Assembly (NCBI GenBank): GCA_023362775.1 | Contig: JALMGJ010000011.1 | Location: 25,901,501-25,965,500, forward strand | Source of the DNA: Charina bottae | Taxonomy: Eukaryota > Chordata > Lepidosauria > Squamata > Charinaidae | Direction: 5' to 3' | Length of the DNA stretch: 64,000 nt | In this document: positions 10,693 to 22,862 of the stretch, one piece after another | Layout of the letters: each line of letters begins with the position of its first letter | Position numbering within the stretch: the stretch's first letter is position 1 | Program-made: the position numbers and the translations under genes | Notes under the pieces: generated by a model | What the model saw: the letters and a program-made list of their open reading frames with translations, nothing else | The model's database searches: none | What the model was told of the DNA's origin: nothing

Positions 10693-13600
10693 CTAATATT
10701 CAAATCCCCATGTAAGATTCGCCACTCCTGCATTTTGCAAATAGTCCACCAGTGGTTTCCACTCTTTGAGATAACGACAACTTGAGCTTTCTTTTAAGAA
10801 ACAAGTGAGTTTATCATTTTCTACCATGTCTATCAATTTTAACAACCATTCTTGTATTGTTGGTAGAATCTGAGTTTTCCAAAATTGTGCATAAAGAAGT
10901 CTTGCTGCAGTAACCATATATTGTATGATTCTAACTAGATGTTTTTCTATTTGTAAATCCAATATCCCCAACATAAATAATTGTGGTTTGAGCGGAATCT
11001 GTATTTGTAGTGTACTCTGCATCAAGGTACATATTTGATTCGAAAATTTCTTTGCAACCTTACACGTCCACCACATATCGTAAAACAACCCTCTTGTTTA
11101 TTACATTTCCAACAAATGTTGGAAATAGTCCCATACACTTTTGAAAGTTTTTGGGGGATCATATACCATCGATACATCATCTTATAAAAATTTTCTTTCA
11201 AGTTGTAACACAAAGTAAATTTCAATCCTTTAGACCACATATTTTCCCATTGCTGCATATGTATATTATGACCAATATTTTTTGCCAATTTAATCATACA
11301 TTCTTTAACTTGTTCTTCAACCATTTCTCCTCTTAACAGTAATTTATACATTTTAGCAATTAAGTGTTCGTTTGTTTCACAAAGTTGTATTTCAAATTCC
11401 GATTAGCTCTGTTCAAATCCAATTCATCAAATTCAAGTCTTTTTTATCTAAGTTAAATTTCTCTATAAGTTGCATATAAGAAAACCATTGAAAAGTATAT
11501 TCTTCTGAGGCAAGTTGTTCTTTCGATTTAATTTTAGATTCTCCACGTTCTTTTTCTAACAAATCCTGGTAACACAACCATTTATCTTTGTCTCTTGTTT
11601 CAGTTCTGTAAAAGCTTCTTGTGTAGAAGTCCATAAAAGCATCTTAGGACATAAGATTGGTCTATATTTATTCCAAATCCTTAATAAATATCGTCTGATA
11701 TAATGATTTTTGAAATCCACATTAACCTTAATTTTATTATACCATAAATATCCATGCCATCCAAATCTTAAATCATGGCCTTCTAAATTCAATAGTTTTT
11801 CATTTTTCAAAACTATCCATTCTTTAAGCCATACTAAACAACAAGCAGCACAATATAACTTCAGGTCCGGAAGTCCCAGACCGCCTCTCTCTTTTGCATC
11901 TTGCAAGACTTTATATTTAATTCTCAGTTTTTTCCCTTGCCATACAAACTTAGAAATATCACATTGCCATTGTTTAAAAGGTACTTCTGAAATCAATATA
12001 CAGTAGGTATTGTCTGAAAAAAATATAAAATTCTTGGCAAGATATTCATTTTAATCACTGATATTCTACCTAATAATGACAATTGTAATTTTTCCCATCT
12101 GTCTAAGTCTTTTTTTATATCTGTCCAGAGTGAAACATAATTGTTCTGAAACAAATTGACATTCTTTGATGTTAAATATAATCCCAAGTATTTCACTTTT
12201 TTCTCTATTGTAAATCCAGTTAATTCTCCCAATTTCTCTTGTTGTTGACGATCCATATTCTTAGTCAAGACCTTTGTTTTCTGTAAATTCACTTCAAATC
12301 CTGCTAGCAACCCAAATTCTTTCAATTTTTGCATTAATAACTCAGTCACTTCTAAAGGGTTTTCTAAAGTAATAACTAGGTCGTCAGCAAAGGCTCTTAA
12401 TTTCTAAACTTCTTTGTTAACTTGTATATCAGAAATGCCATCATCTTGTCTAATATCTCTATGTAAAACTTCTAAAACCAGTATAAACAAAAGTGGAGAT
12501 AAAGGACAACCTTGTCTTGTACCTTTCTGAATTTCACATGATTTGCTTAGATACCCATTAACAATTATTTTAGCCATTTGTGGTGTATATATTGATTTAA
12601 TCCATTTAATAAAGTTCCCCCCAAAATTCATAGATTCCAATACTTTAAACATAAAACACCAATTCAAATTGTCAAAGGCTTTTTCAGCATCCAAAAATAT
12701 CAAAGCAGCTTGTTTTTCATTGTGTTGTTCTAAATATTCGAATATATCCAAAACATTTCGAACATTGTCTCGAATTTGTCTCTTAGGCAAAAATCCAGCC
12801 TGATCTTGATGAATAAAATTCTTAAGAATAATTTTCATTCTTTCCGCCAACACTGTTGTAAATATATTAAAATCATTGTTCAGTAAAGATATTGGTCTAT
12901 AATTCTTCGCTAAAGTCAAATCTTGTTCTTTTGGAATCGGTGCAATATGAGCCTCCTTCCAAGTCTCAGGCATTACACCATGTTCTAAAATCAAATTCAT
13001 CATCAATTGTAAAGGAAGGCAAAGCTCATCTTCAAAGCATTTATAATAAGCCGCAGACAAACCATCAGGGCCAGGTGCTTTTGCAGTATTAATTTTCTTA
13101 AAAACAGTTGTCATTTCCTCTGGTGTTATAGGGTCTTTTAATAATGATCTCTGTTGATTGGTAAGAACAAATAGTTTTTGTTTACTTAGATATTTATCAA
13201 TATCACCTAATGAAACATCTTGCTTTTTATATAATGATGAATAATAACAATGAAATGCTTCTTGGATACCTACATTGTCCATCAAAATTCTCCCCTCATG
13301 TTGTACTTTAGAAATTAAATTCTTTTGTCTTTGTTTATGCAATTTATAAGCTAACCATCTATCTGGTTTATTTGCAAATTCAAAATGTTGCTGTTTCACA
13401 AATTTCATCTGAGTCTCTATTTCCTGTATCATTGAGATTGACATTTGTTTTTTGTAAGAATTTAATTTGAGTCATCAAAGTCTCATCCAATGGGTTATCT
13501 CTCAAACAAGTCTATTTTTAATTTCATCTAAAATCAGTTGGATTTTCTCTCGTTTTCTTCTCTTCATTTGTTTATTATATTGAATAAAATAACCCCTCAT

Positions 13601-14463
13601 GTAAGCTTTACTGGCATCCCAAACTGATTGAATATTAGTGCCTTTATTTAAATTCAATTGGAAAAATTCTCTTAACTATTTTTTAAAAGTGTCAACTATT
13701 TCATTTTTCCGTAAAATTGTCTCATTTAATCTCCATCGGAATGTATTCCTTTTCCCCTTAATGATCAACATAACTGGATTATGATCCGAGAAAGTCTTAG
13801 GTAATATTTCAACCTCAGTGACATCCATCATCAAATTTTTGGAAATCAAAAACATATCAATTTGGGAAAATGATCTATATCTCTCAGAAAAATATGTATA
13901 TTCCCTAGAATTCCCATTCAAAAGTCTCCAAATGTCTTGTAAATCCAGCATGTCTTTCAGATCAAAAAATGTTTGGGGTAATTTTCCTTCAATAAGTTTC
14001 AATTCTTTCTGAGATTGTCTATCTTCCATTGGAGATATTACCCAATTCCAATCGCCCATAAGGCACCAATTCTCATAAGGTAAATCCAACAATTTATCCA
14101 TTAAGTTTTTATAAAATACTCCTTTATCAACATTTGGGGCATACATTCCAACAATCAACCTTTATAGTTCCTTGTATATTAACTTCAACTCCAACATATC
14201 TTCCTTCATCATCAGTAAATATCAGTTGTAGATTCAACTTTGGTTGTATATACAAAACAACACCTTTGGTTTTTTAATCCAGCCAAAATAAATTCTTCCC
14301 CAAGTTGTTTTTGAGTCAGATACTTAATGTCTTTTTTACAAATATGAGTCTCTTTTAAACAAATTACATCCAATTTCAATTTCTTCAGAAAATGAATAAC
14401 CTTTTTTCTCTTTTGTGGGGAATTCATCCCATTTATATTCCAAATTAGGTATTTGTAATCCAT
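10693..14463 (-). pseudogene. L1 ORF2 (endonuclease and reverse transcriptase), broken
   Basis: ORF2 starts at the ATG of MDYKYLIWNINGMNSPQ (14463) with an apurinic-type endonuclease domain. It contains CLKETHICK, MGDWNWVISP and FSDHNPVM. The reverse transcriptase follows, with APGPDGLSAAYYK, LLNNDFNIF, FLDAEKAFDNLNW, GTRQGCPLSPLLF and an FADD box near 12375-12390. The C-terminal part ends at 10693. The frame shifts at least seven times (for example near 14210, 13670, 13450, 12400, 12000, 11600 and 11380). It matches vertebrate L1 in domain order. It is not expressed as a functional protein. Confidence 0.92.
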
Positions 14464-14514
14464 AGGTATATTCATATTTTTTTTTAAAAAAAAATCTTTT
14501 CTTTTAAAGATCCT

Positions 14515-15588
14515 GTGAGAGTTGGGCCACAAGGCGGGATACTTACCTGTCTGCCATCCGATCCGGAAGAGTCTGATCTTGAAGAGGAGCCAGCCCCCGG
14601 AAGCAGCAGGCTTGGCGTGAACCCTGTGGAAGAAACAAAGACGCTGATTGACAGAGGCTCAGAAAGAAGGATGCCTCCACCAATCAGTGCACGCCAAAGG
14701 ATAGCAGAGAGGCGGGCTGAACAACGTGAAGCCCAATTGGACCCTACTTTCCAAAGGCACGAAAAACTAAATAAAAGACCAGCGCGACTTACCTCCATTG
14801 CCGGAGACAACCGTTCTACCTGCTCCACGCTGAAGCCTCCAGACTCTGCGCCGAACCCTGTTCCTGAGCCCCGCCTTGCTGCCACCCCAGATCTCAAGCT
14901 AGAGCCCTGCCTTGCTGTCATCCCGGACCTCGAGCTAGAGCCCTGCCTTGCCACCATTCCAGACCTCGCTGATGAGCCCAGCCCTGCAGCCGCGCCGGAC
15001 CCTGACTCCCTGCCTTGCCTCGCCGCCAAACCAAGCCTTGAAACCGAGCCTTACCTTGCTGCCATGCCAAGCCTCGTGCCCGATCCTCCTCCAGTCGCCG
15101 CGCCTCCGTCCTTGTTCCCTGCGGAAGAAGCCAGCATCGGGGTAAGCGCCGCTGCCCTGCCTGCTCCTTCCCCGACTGCCCGAGCCACCGCCGCCCCATT
15201 GCCCTCCGCTCCGGACCTAGCCGACGCCAGTCACCAGTGGGCTTCCTTTGTCGGGCCCCGGTTTACCCAGACGGCCACCAGCCCAGACCAACAGCAAAGC
15301 CCAGCTGATGCCGGTCACCAGTGGGCTGCCCTTGTCGGGCCACGGTCTATCCAGACGGCCACCAGCCCAGACCAGCAGCAAAGCCCAGCCGACGCCGGTC
15401 ACCAGTGGGCTGCCCTTGTCGGGCCCCGGTCTACCCAGATGGCCACCAGCGCAGACCAGCAGCAAAGCCCAGCCGACGCTGGTCACCAGTGGGCTGCATT
15501 TGTCGGGCCTGGTCTACCCAGATGGCCACCATCCCAGAACAGCAGCCAAGCCCAGTGGACACCGGTCACCAGTGGGCTGCCTTTGTAA
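14515..15588 (+). other. Long open frame inside the solo LTR
   Basis: A 357-codon frame is open across most of the LTR. It is rich in Pro, Ala and Ser, with degenerate xPCLAxxPDL-type repeats at about residues 120-185 and then 28-residue repeats around AGHQWAALVGPR. A second frame (to 15806) continues the same repetitive style. Repeats whose length is a multiple of three keep frames open by chance, so I do not claim a gene. Confidence 0.35.
15221..15570 (+). repeat. 84-bp minisatellite in the LTR
   Basis: The motif TCACCAGTGGGCT recurs at 15231, 15315, 15399, 15483 and 15566, giving four units of 84, 84, 84 and 83 bp. The first spacings are multiples of three, so the translated repeat is 28 residues. 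Confidence 0.95.
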
Positions 15589-15864
15589 GTCCCTGGTCTA
15601 CTTCTAGCCCCGACAGCCAAGCTAACTCCACGCCCGCGGTCACCTTGCCTGTCACCTCCGGATTGCCACTGGCTGCAGCATCTACCACCATGCCTGTACC
15701 CTCTCTGGTCCTTCCGGTTGGGCCAGGAACGTTCTCCGGACTTGTTGTGGTACAGCCTGCAGAAGAAGAAGACAGTATAAATTGGGCTGCTTCTGTAACC
15801 GTGTAAATAAAGTTAATTTCAGTAATGCTTCCGTGTCCAGTCTTAGTCGGAACAGGACAGATCC

Positions 15865-16120
15865 AATCCAGACGCACCCAAATCAGAGAGGTCCTCACCC
15901 TTTTCAGTGTCTTTTGGGGTCATTTTTTTTTCTTCTAAGTCTTTGCTTATATCTCCAAGGTCTGCTTTATATTTCACAAGGAAAGCTCTCGCCTTTAAAA
16001 TAGAGTTTAGTTTGAATCTTTGCTCCTTGTACATGAATGTTACTCCTTCTAATCTCTCCCATCTAAATGAAATATTATGCTGCTTTAATTTACCTGTCAG
16101 AAAGCAGTAATCTTTTCTTT
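15865..16120 (-). pseudogene. L1 ORF1 C-terminal remnant
   Basis: The minus strand reads NISFRWERLEGVTF, then FKLNSILKARAF, then a charged tail to GASGLD. This corresponds to the ORF1p C-terminal domain, as in the second L1 (INFRWENFEGVNLTYK at 41100-41170). The frame is interrupted upstream. Confidence 0.82.
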
Positions 16121-16240
16121 TTCATAATATTCTTAAAGTTACTCCTTCTAAACTCTCCCATCTAAATGAAATATTATGTTGCTTTAATTTACCTGTCAGA
16201 AAGGAGTAATCTTTTCTTTTTCATAATATTCTTAAAGGGA
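16041..16240 (-). repeat. 99-bp tandem duplication in L1 ORF1
   Basis: The stretch starting TACTCCTTCTAA at 16041 is repeated at 16140 with few changes. It duplicates part of the ORF1 C-terminal domain close to the 5' truncation point. Confidence 0.8.
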
Positions 16241-17182
16241 TTTCTTCTAAAACAATCACTTGAGATTGGGGCTCAATCTTGATGTCAATTCCATTTGACA
16301 CTTTTTGAAAACCAAAGTATAAACATTCCTTTCTATACTATGATAAGATGGGCCTTTTTCATATATGACCTCCTCAAAATGCAAGTCTACCTCTTGTTAT
16401 CTGCCTTCGGCTTTGTTCTTCAGAGTCAGTTTAAACTGAAATATAATACCAAGTAGCAACCTGAATCCAAACAACATTCTTATTTCTATATAATTGTGAT
16501 TTTTATTGCCCACACATTTAAACACAACAATCTGTTCTGACTTCGAGTAAAGGAAAACATGCTGAGACTTGAGTTGAAACTCTAATGTTTATCGTCCTAC
16601 TCTCCTAGACAGAATCCAGCTAAACTAAAATGAACTGGTAATGCTCAGAGAAAGGGTCCAAGAAATCAGGGCAGGTCCTTCTTTAGCCTCTTGGGAGTAA
16701 AGCAAAGCGATTCAGTACTACGCATGCATTTCTCCCCCTGGAGGGAGGACCTTCCTTCTCCGCCAGTTATCTCCCTGACACAATCAAAATTTTAACTTAG
16801 AAAATCTACTTTTGAAGAATTTTAACTTTTAAACATCACATTCATTTTATATATCTTTATTTCTGACTCGTGTCCTTATGGGTGTAATAGATATAGACTG
16901 AGCTCCCTTTTTAAGTTCTTATTCATCAGAGAAGTGAGACGCAAGAGTGAAAACAGGGAAGGCCCACCGCACTCGAGGACGATCAAAGGTTAGCTATTTT
17001 GTATATCTTAGAGGACTACTGAGTTGTGATTGTGGTGCAAGGATGAGTTGATACTAGGGTCCTAAGATATAAGATGATTATTCCTTCCTTCTGCCACAGT
17101 TCTGGGTGAGTCTGAAATTAGGATTTCTACTATTTTTGAAATCCTGTCCAACAAATAAAATCCCTCCCCTGTCAAATCAACG

Positions 17183-17184
<2 letters not shown>

Positions 17185-17252
<68 letters not shown>
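17185..17252. repeat. (GA)n microsatellite
   Basis: Pure GA dinucleotide run of about 68 bp, 630 bp upstream of the V2R-B start codon. Confidence 0.97.
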
Positions 17253-17257
<5 letters not shown>

Positions 17258-17353
17258 TATGAATATGAGGGAGAGGAACAACCTCCCAAAATGGGAGTAA
17301 TGTTAGAATAACTTTCTCCATTTTTTTTGTGTATGACTGGGAATTCTGCTAGG

Positions 17354-17412
17354 TGTGTTGTTGTTTATTCGTTCAGTCACTTCCGACTCTTTGTGACTTC
17401 ATGTGTCTACAT
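17354..17412 (-). mobile_element. BovB-type 3' tail fragment
   Basis: GTTGTTGTTTATTCGTTCAG followed by TTCCGACTCTTTGTGAC is the reverse complement of the BovB 3' terminus seen at 19138-19190. It may come from a BovB or from a SINE that borrowed its tail. Confidence 0.7.
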
Positions 17413-17883
17413 ACCTGGAGGTTACCATGTTGGGCAAGGATGGTCTAAGTATTTCCAGCATCCTCTTTTTTCTGTTAGTTATTTCAAGTGTACAGGTCTT
17501 CTTTCTAACTAAGTTGGAGAGAAAAGTTCATTCAGAGTGGAAGAAAACATGTTTTCTCATTTACTGTGGGGATTGAAGGAGAAAGTATCGTACCCTTCAA
17601 TTATCCCAAGACTGGTAATTAATGTTTCTCTTGGTTCAATCTCCTTTGTATTTTCAGTTTCCAATTACAAAAGAAAGTGAACCATTTTTAAATACACAAA
17701 TATATATCTGAAGTGAAGAAAGAATGGAAACATATTGGATCTTTCAGATTGATTTCTGATAGGTTCCTCTTTTCTAAGGCCCCCTCCTATGAGCTCTTTT
17801 TTTTTATCACAAGAGGTTTAATTAAATTTCTGTCAATTAAATAAGAATCCCAATGTAGAAGAAAGATTTGACTTGCACTGAAG

Positions 17884-18101
17884 ATGGTGCTTGTAGTACC
17901 TTTGCTGGTCGCCCTGTTCTCTCCTAAAGCATGCAAGGCTTATAATGTGAATTGTAAAATTCATACGCCTCATAAGCCACAGCATTCATATCACAAATCG
18001 GGAGATGTTATAATTGGTGGCATAGCAACTCTAGCATCTTTCTTGGACAATGCTATAAGTTTCAGTGAAGAGCCGCCCCCATCATTGCATGAAGACCTGA
18101 T
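17884..18101 (+). CDS. V2R-B exon 1 (signal peptide and N-terminus)
   Basis: The ATG at 17884 (context GAAGATGG) opens 72 codons plus two bases and ends at a GTAAGA donor at 18102. The first residues are a hydrophobic signal peptide (MVLVVPLLVALFS). Then come a conserved Cys and the V2R-typical SGDVIIGGIATL and ISFSEEPPP segments. The phase 2 end matches exon 2 at 22571, where the split codon becomes Ile. The stop codon directly after the donor confirms that the exon ends here. The 4.47-kb intron 1 is mostly a BovB insertion. Confidence 0.88.
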
Positions 18102-18466
18102 GTAAGAACTTTTACTTTCCTATATTTTCTTAGAAGATTTAGCAGTTCTAAAGCTGCAGCCTAAAGAAGGATTAATTAGCTTAATGTAGAAAATACTCCT
18201 AGAATCATAGATACTGAAGTAATGGAGCTCCTTCTTCCAGAATACTGTATAAGTGTCCAGAATTCAATAAGGCTAAATTCTAAGTAATGTGATATGATCT
18301 CCCTATTTGTCCAATTACATTTTCAGGGTCTTCTAATTTTTCATGTTTTTTTTCACTACTTCCACTTTATCTCAGCCTCATCTGATATCTCACTTTCTGA
18401 CTTAATTCCTGCACCTTTTATTTCTTTACTCAATAGATTTATATTATATATGTGAAGGACCTGTTT

Positions 18467-18565
18467 GATTGATTGATTGATTATTTATTTATTTATTTAT
18501 TTATTTAAGAAATTTATATGGCCACACAACTCACGGTGACTCCAGGCAGCTTACAGAAATAAATC
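18467..18565 (-). mobile_element. L2-like LINE 3' tail
   Basis: (ATTG)n and (TTTA)n are followed by TATATGGCCACACAACTCAC and GGCAGCTTACAG. This is the reverse complement of the GCCGCC-region plus TAAA-repeat tail common to reptile L2/CR1-type repeats. Confidence 0.55.
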
Positions 18566-19137
18566 CTATATTTGCCAGTAGCTTCCTTTTTTTTTTTTTT
18601 TTAAATGAATATATATGAGGTACAACAAAGAATGAGACGCATTAAGGTCCCACTTTTCTTTTCATTATCTTTTAATTTCTTTTTAAAAATTTAATTATAT
18701 TGTTGTAAATCTTAATGCATTATATTGTTTCAATTCAGTAATATTTTTATCGTATTGATTGGGGATTGTTAATATTCAATGAATTGAAAAGAGAAAAAGA
18801 ATTGTGTTTCTAACTTCTCCCTTTTTGTACATCTGCTAATTTACAATGTTTATAAACATTTGAGCCCCCTATGAAGCCAGACTATAAAAGATTATATTGG
18901 TCATCTTGCATGATATACTGTCTCTATGAGAACCATTCTTGCTTGAATTTAAACATCTGTTATGAATATATGCATTTAATATTGGCATTGCTGCATATTC
19001 TCCAAGTTTAAGCTCCCAATCAGATATTGTTGGAATTATATCTATTTTTCAGTATTGGGCAAAATTTATGCTTACTACTGTGAGCAGATATCTTTTACAA
19101 TAAATTGTGTTTCTTGTTGATTTTTTTCTGAAAATAT

Positions 19138-22090
19138 TGTTGTTGTTGTTCAGTCGTTTAGTCGTGTCCGACTCTTCGTGACCTCATGGACCATAGCACT
19201 CCAGGCCTTCCTGTCCTCCACTGTCACCCGGAGTTTACTCAAATTCATGTTCATTACATCGGTGATGCTATCTAACCATCTCATCCTCTGCCGTCCCCTT
19301 CTTCTTTTGCCTTCAGTCTTTCCCAGCATCAGGGTCTTTTCCAGTGAGTCCTCTCTTCGCATTAGGTGGCCAAAGTATTTGAGCTTCAGCTTCAGTATCT
19401 GTCCTTCCAATGAGCAGTCAGGGTTGATTTCCTTTAGGATTGACTGATTTGACCTCCTTGCAGTCCAAGGGATTCTCAAGAGTCTTCTCCAGCACCACAG
19501 TTCAAAAGCATCAATTCTTCGGCACTCAGCCTTCCTTATGGTCCAACTCTCACAGCCATACATTACTACTGGGAAAACCATAGCTTTAACTATACAGACC
19601 TTAGTCGGCAACGTGATGTCTCTTCTTTTTAATATGCTGTCTAGGTTTGCCATAGCTTTCCTCCCAAGGAGCAAGTGTCTTTTAATTTCATGGCTGCAGT
19701 CACCATCTGCGGTGATCTTGGAGCCCAAGAAAATAAAATCTGTCACTGCTTCCATTTCATCCCCTTATATTTGCCAGGAAGAGATGGGACCAGATGCCAT
19801 GATCTGGGTTTTTTTAATGTTGAGTTTCAAGCCAGCTTTTGCACTCTCCTCTTTCACCCTCATCAAGAGGCTCTTTAGTTCCTCTTCACTTTCTGCCATT
19901 AGGGTGGTATCGTCTGCATATCTGAGGTTGTTGATATTTCTCCCGGCAATCTTAACTCTGGCTTGTGATTCATCCAGCCCGGCATTTCTCATGATGTAGT
20001 CTGCATATAAGTTAAATAAGCAGGGTGATAATATACAGCCTTGTTGTACTCCTTTCCCAATTTTGAACCAGTCGGTTGTTCCATGTCCGGTTCTAACTGT
20101 TGCTTCTTGACCCACATACAGGTTTCTCAGGATTTTGAGCATAACCTTGCTAGCATGTGAAATGAGCGCAATTGTACGGTACTTTGAACATTCTTTGGCA
20201 TTGCCCTTCTTTGGAATTGGAACGTAAACTGACCTTTTCCAATCCTGTGACCACTGTTGAGTTTTCCAAATTTGTTGGCATATTGAGTGCAGCACTTTAA
20301 CAGCATCATATTTTAGGATTTTAAATAGCTCAGCTGGGATACTGTCTTCTCCGCTAGCTTTGTTGTTAGTAATGCTTCCTAAGGCCCACTTGACTTCACT
20401 CTCTAGGATGTCCGGCTCAAGGTCAGTGACTACACCATCGTATTTATCAGGGATATTAAGATCTTTCTTGTATAGTTCTTCTGTGTATTCTTGCCACCTC
20501 TTCTTAATCTCTTCTGCTTCTGTTAGGTCCCTGCCTTTTTTGTCCTTTATCATGCCCATCTTTGCACAAAATGTTCCCTTGATATCTCCGATTTTCTTGA
20601 AGAGATCTCTAGTCTTCCCCATTCTATTGTTTTCCTCGATTTCTTTGCACTGTTCATTTAAGAAGGCCGCCTTATCTCTCCTTGCTATTCTCTGGAAATC
20701 TGCATTCAGTTGTTTATATCTTTCCCTTTCTCCCTTGCCTTTTGCTTCCCTTCTTTCCTTAGCTATTTGTAAAGCCTCATCAGTCAGCCACTTTGCTTTC
20801 TTGCATTTCTTTTTCTTTGGGATGGTTTTAGTTGCTGCCTCCTGTACAATGTTACGAACCTCCATCCATAGTTCTTCAGGCACTCTGTCTACCAGATCTA
20901 ATCCTTTAAATCTATTCCTCACCTCCACTGTATATTCATAAGGGATATGATTTAGGTCATACCTGAGTGGTCTAGTGGTTTTCCCTACGTTCTTCAATTT
21001 AAGCCTAAATTTTGCGATAAGAAGCTCATGATCTGAGCCACAGTCAGCTCCAGGTCTTGTTTTTGCTGATTGTATAGAGCTTCTCCATCTTTGGCTGCAA
21101 AGTATATAATCAATCTGATTTCGGTATTGACCATCTGGTGATGTCCATGTGTAGAGTCGTCTCTTGTGTTGTTGGAAAAGAGTGTTTGCTATGACCAGCC
21201 TGTTCTCTTGACAAAACTCTATAAGCCTTTGCCCTGCTTCATTTTGTACTCCAAGGCCGAACTTGCCTGTTAGTCCGGTTATTTTTTGACTTCCTACTTT
21301 AGCATTCCAGTCCCCTATGATGAAAAGGACATCTTTTTTTGGTGTTAGTTCTAGAAGGTGTTGTAGGTCGTCATAGAACCAGTCAACTTCAGCTTCTTCG
21401 GCATCAGTGGTTGGAGCATAGACTTGGATCACTGTGATGTTGAATGGTTTGCCTTGGAATCGAACTGAAAGCATTCTGTCGTTTTTCAGGTTGTACCCCA
21501 GTACTGTCTTTCCCACTCTTTTACTGACTATGAGAGCTACTCCATTTCTTCTAAGGGATTCTTGCCCACAGTAGTATATATAATGGTCTCCTGAATTAAA
21601 TTTGCCCATTCCTGTCCATTTTAGTTCACTGATTCCCAAGATGTCGATGTTCAATCTTGTCATCTCATGTTTGACCACATCCAGCTTACCTTGATTCATA
21701 GATCTTACATTCCAGGTTCCTATGCAATATTGTTCTTTACAGCATTGGACTTTCCTTCCACTTCCAGACACATCCACAGCTGAGCGTCCTTTTGGCTTTG
21801 GCCCAGCTGCTTCACTCTTTCTGGAGCTACTCGGAATTGCCCTCCGCTCTTCCCCAGTAGCATTTTGGACACCTTCTGACCTGAGGGGCTCATTTTCCGG
21901 CATCATATCTTTTAGCCTTTTGATACTGTCCATGGGTTTTCTTGGCAAGAATACTGGAGTGGTTTGCCATTCCCTCCTCCAGTGGACCATGTTTTGTCAG
22001 AACTCTCCATCATGACCTGTTCTTCTTGACCTGACTTCATTGAGTTACGCAAGCCCCTTCGCCACGACAAGGCAGTGATCCATGAAGGGG
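19138..22090 (-). mobile_element. Near full-length BovB (RTE) LINE in V2R-B intron 1
   Basis: An 11-bp perfect target duplication TCTGAAAATAT (19127-19137 and 22091-22101) flanks 2953 bp. The 3' end, on the left, is the BovB terminus with a (GTT)n, that is (AAC)n, tail. The 5' end, on the right, carries the usual leader with CCTTCGCCACGAC. The perfect duplication and mostly open frame show a young copy. It is antisense to V2R-B. Confidence 0.95.
19150..21990 (-). pseudogene. BovB polyprotein (endonuclease and reverse transcriptase), defective
   Basis: The reading frame is open from 21990 to an in-frame TAA at 19765-19767, then continues in the same frame to 19150. The endonuclease domain is complete by eye: GTWNVRSMN, ISELKWTG, VYAPTTDAEE, IGDWNAKVG and SDHELLIAKF. 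The reverse transcriptase has an internal in-frame loss between SHASKVMLKIL and RNLYVGQEATV, removing motif A and neighbouring palm sequence. The LRYADDTTLMAESEEE box remains. The C-terminal domain with YGCESWTIRKAE and FELWCWRRLLRIP is intact. The missing palm and the nonsense codon make self-mobilisation unlikely. Confidence 0.93.
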
Positions 22091-22570
22091 TCTGAAAATA
22101 TACCTAGTAAGAAAAGTTGTGGTTTCATTTCAAATTTAAATTCCAAAATATCCTGCATTGCCCTATGTATATCTTTACAGTACTTTGGTTTTTCTTTTCT
22201 TGTCCAGCACATGTGGTAAAACTTTCCATCTGTTTTGTGCCATTTCCAACATTTATTACTGTATATTTGTCTATCTTATTGATGGTGCTGTATACCATCC
22301 ATAAAACATTTTAAGGTCCCACTTTTCTAAATCCCAGGGTTGCATCCAAAGAGAATCATATTAAAAATGAATCCAAGGAAGGAAATTGGGCTACACGTTT
22401 ATCACAAAGACTTTAAATCCCCTTGATTTAATTATATTCAGTACTGGACTCATACAGGACCTTTTTAAATCCCCTCAGTATTAAGTTGAATCTTTCTTTT
22501 TTTCTCAGTTTTCCAAAACACTACCTCGTAGGGAAGACTCTCTAAATTTATTGTTTATTTTCTCTTGTAG

Positions 22571-22862
22571 TTTACTGCCTAAGAATTACCAACACATCCT
22601 GGCCCTGGTATTTGCAGTGAAGGAGATCAACGAAAACCCTCATCTCTTACCCAACGTCACCTTGGGCTTCCACATCTATGACAGTCACTTCAGCGCACAG
22701 AAGACCTACCATGCCACAATGTTACTGCTGTACAACCTGAAGCGCTTTGTTCCCAACTACATCTGTGGCATCCAGAATAATCTGACAGCATTGATTGGGG
22801 GACTGGACTCCAAAACCTCCATTGACATTGCAAATATCTTGGATAACTACAAGGTTCCACAG
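22571..22862 (+). CDS. V2R-B exon 2
   Basis: This 292-nt exon lies between a TCTCTTGTAG acceptor and a GTAGAG donor at 22863. It is phase 2 in and phase 0 out. It encodes the first lobe of the ligand-binding domain, with NYQHILALVFAVKEINENP, TLGFHIYDSHFSAQKTYHAT and, near the end, NILDNYKVPQ. No lesion is present. The donor GTAGAG is weaker than the others in the gene. Confidence 0.93.

Larger units (their letters stand above)
14514..15859 (+). mobile_element. Solo LTR (retroviral or LTR-retrotransposon type)
   Basis: The 1346-bp unit begins TGTGAGAG and ends AGGACA, the usual TG...CA form. It has a perfect 5-bp target duplication GATCC (14509-14513 and 15860-15864). A TATA-like TATAAATT lies at 15776 and AATAAA at 15806. 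It is GC-rich in an AT-rich host. It landed in the last codons of the L1 ORF1: removing the LTR and one GATCC restores an uninterrupted end of that frame. No internal genes remain. The parent family is not identified. Confidence 0.85.
10432..16261 (-). mobile_element. L1 LINE, 5'-truncated, with nested solo LTR
   Basis: A 19-bp direct repeat beginning GAGATTGGGGCTC at 10413-10431 and 16262-16280 bounds the element exactly. Read on the minus strand it runs from the end of ORF1, through ORF2, to an A-rich and TA-rich tail at about 10432-10450. Without the 1346-bp LTR and its duplicated GATCC it is about 4.5 kb. The many frameshifts and stops mean it is inactive. It sits about 1.6 kb upstream of V2R-B exon 1. 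Confidence 0.93.
16281..17883. other. Upstream region of V2R-B
   Basis: I see no gene here. It holds a (GA)n run at 17185-17252 and a BovB-type 3' tail at 17354-17412. The last 100 bp before the V2R-B start contain TCAATTAAATAAG but no convincing TATA box. The V2R-B promoter may lie here or further upstream behind a non-coding exon. Confidence 0.4.

Noticed and set aside
14515..15806. Possible 357-codon plus 161-codon host gene with Pro/Ala-rich repeats
   Set aside because: It lies wholly inside a solo LTR bounded by TG...CA and a 5-bp duplication. The long frames are explained by GC richness and an 84-bp repeat divisible by three.
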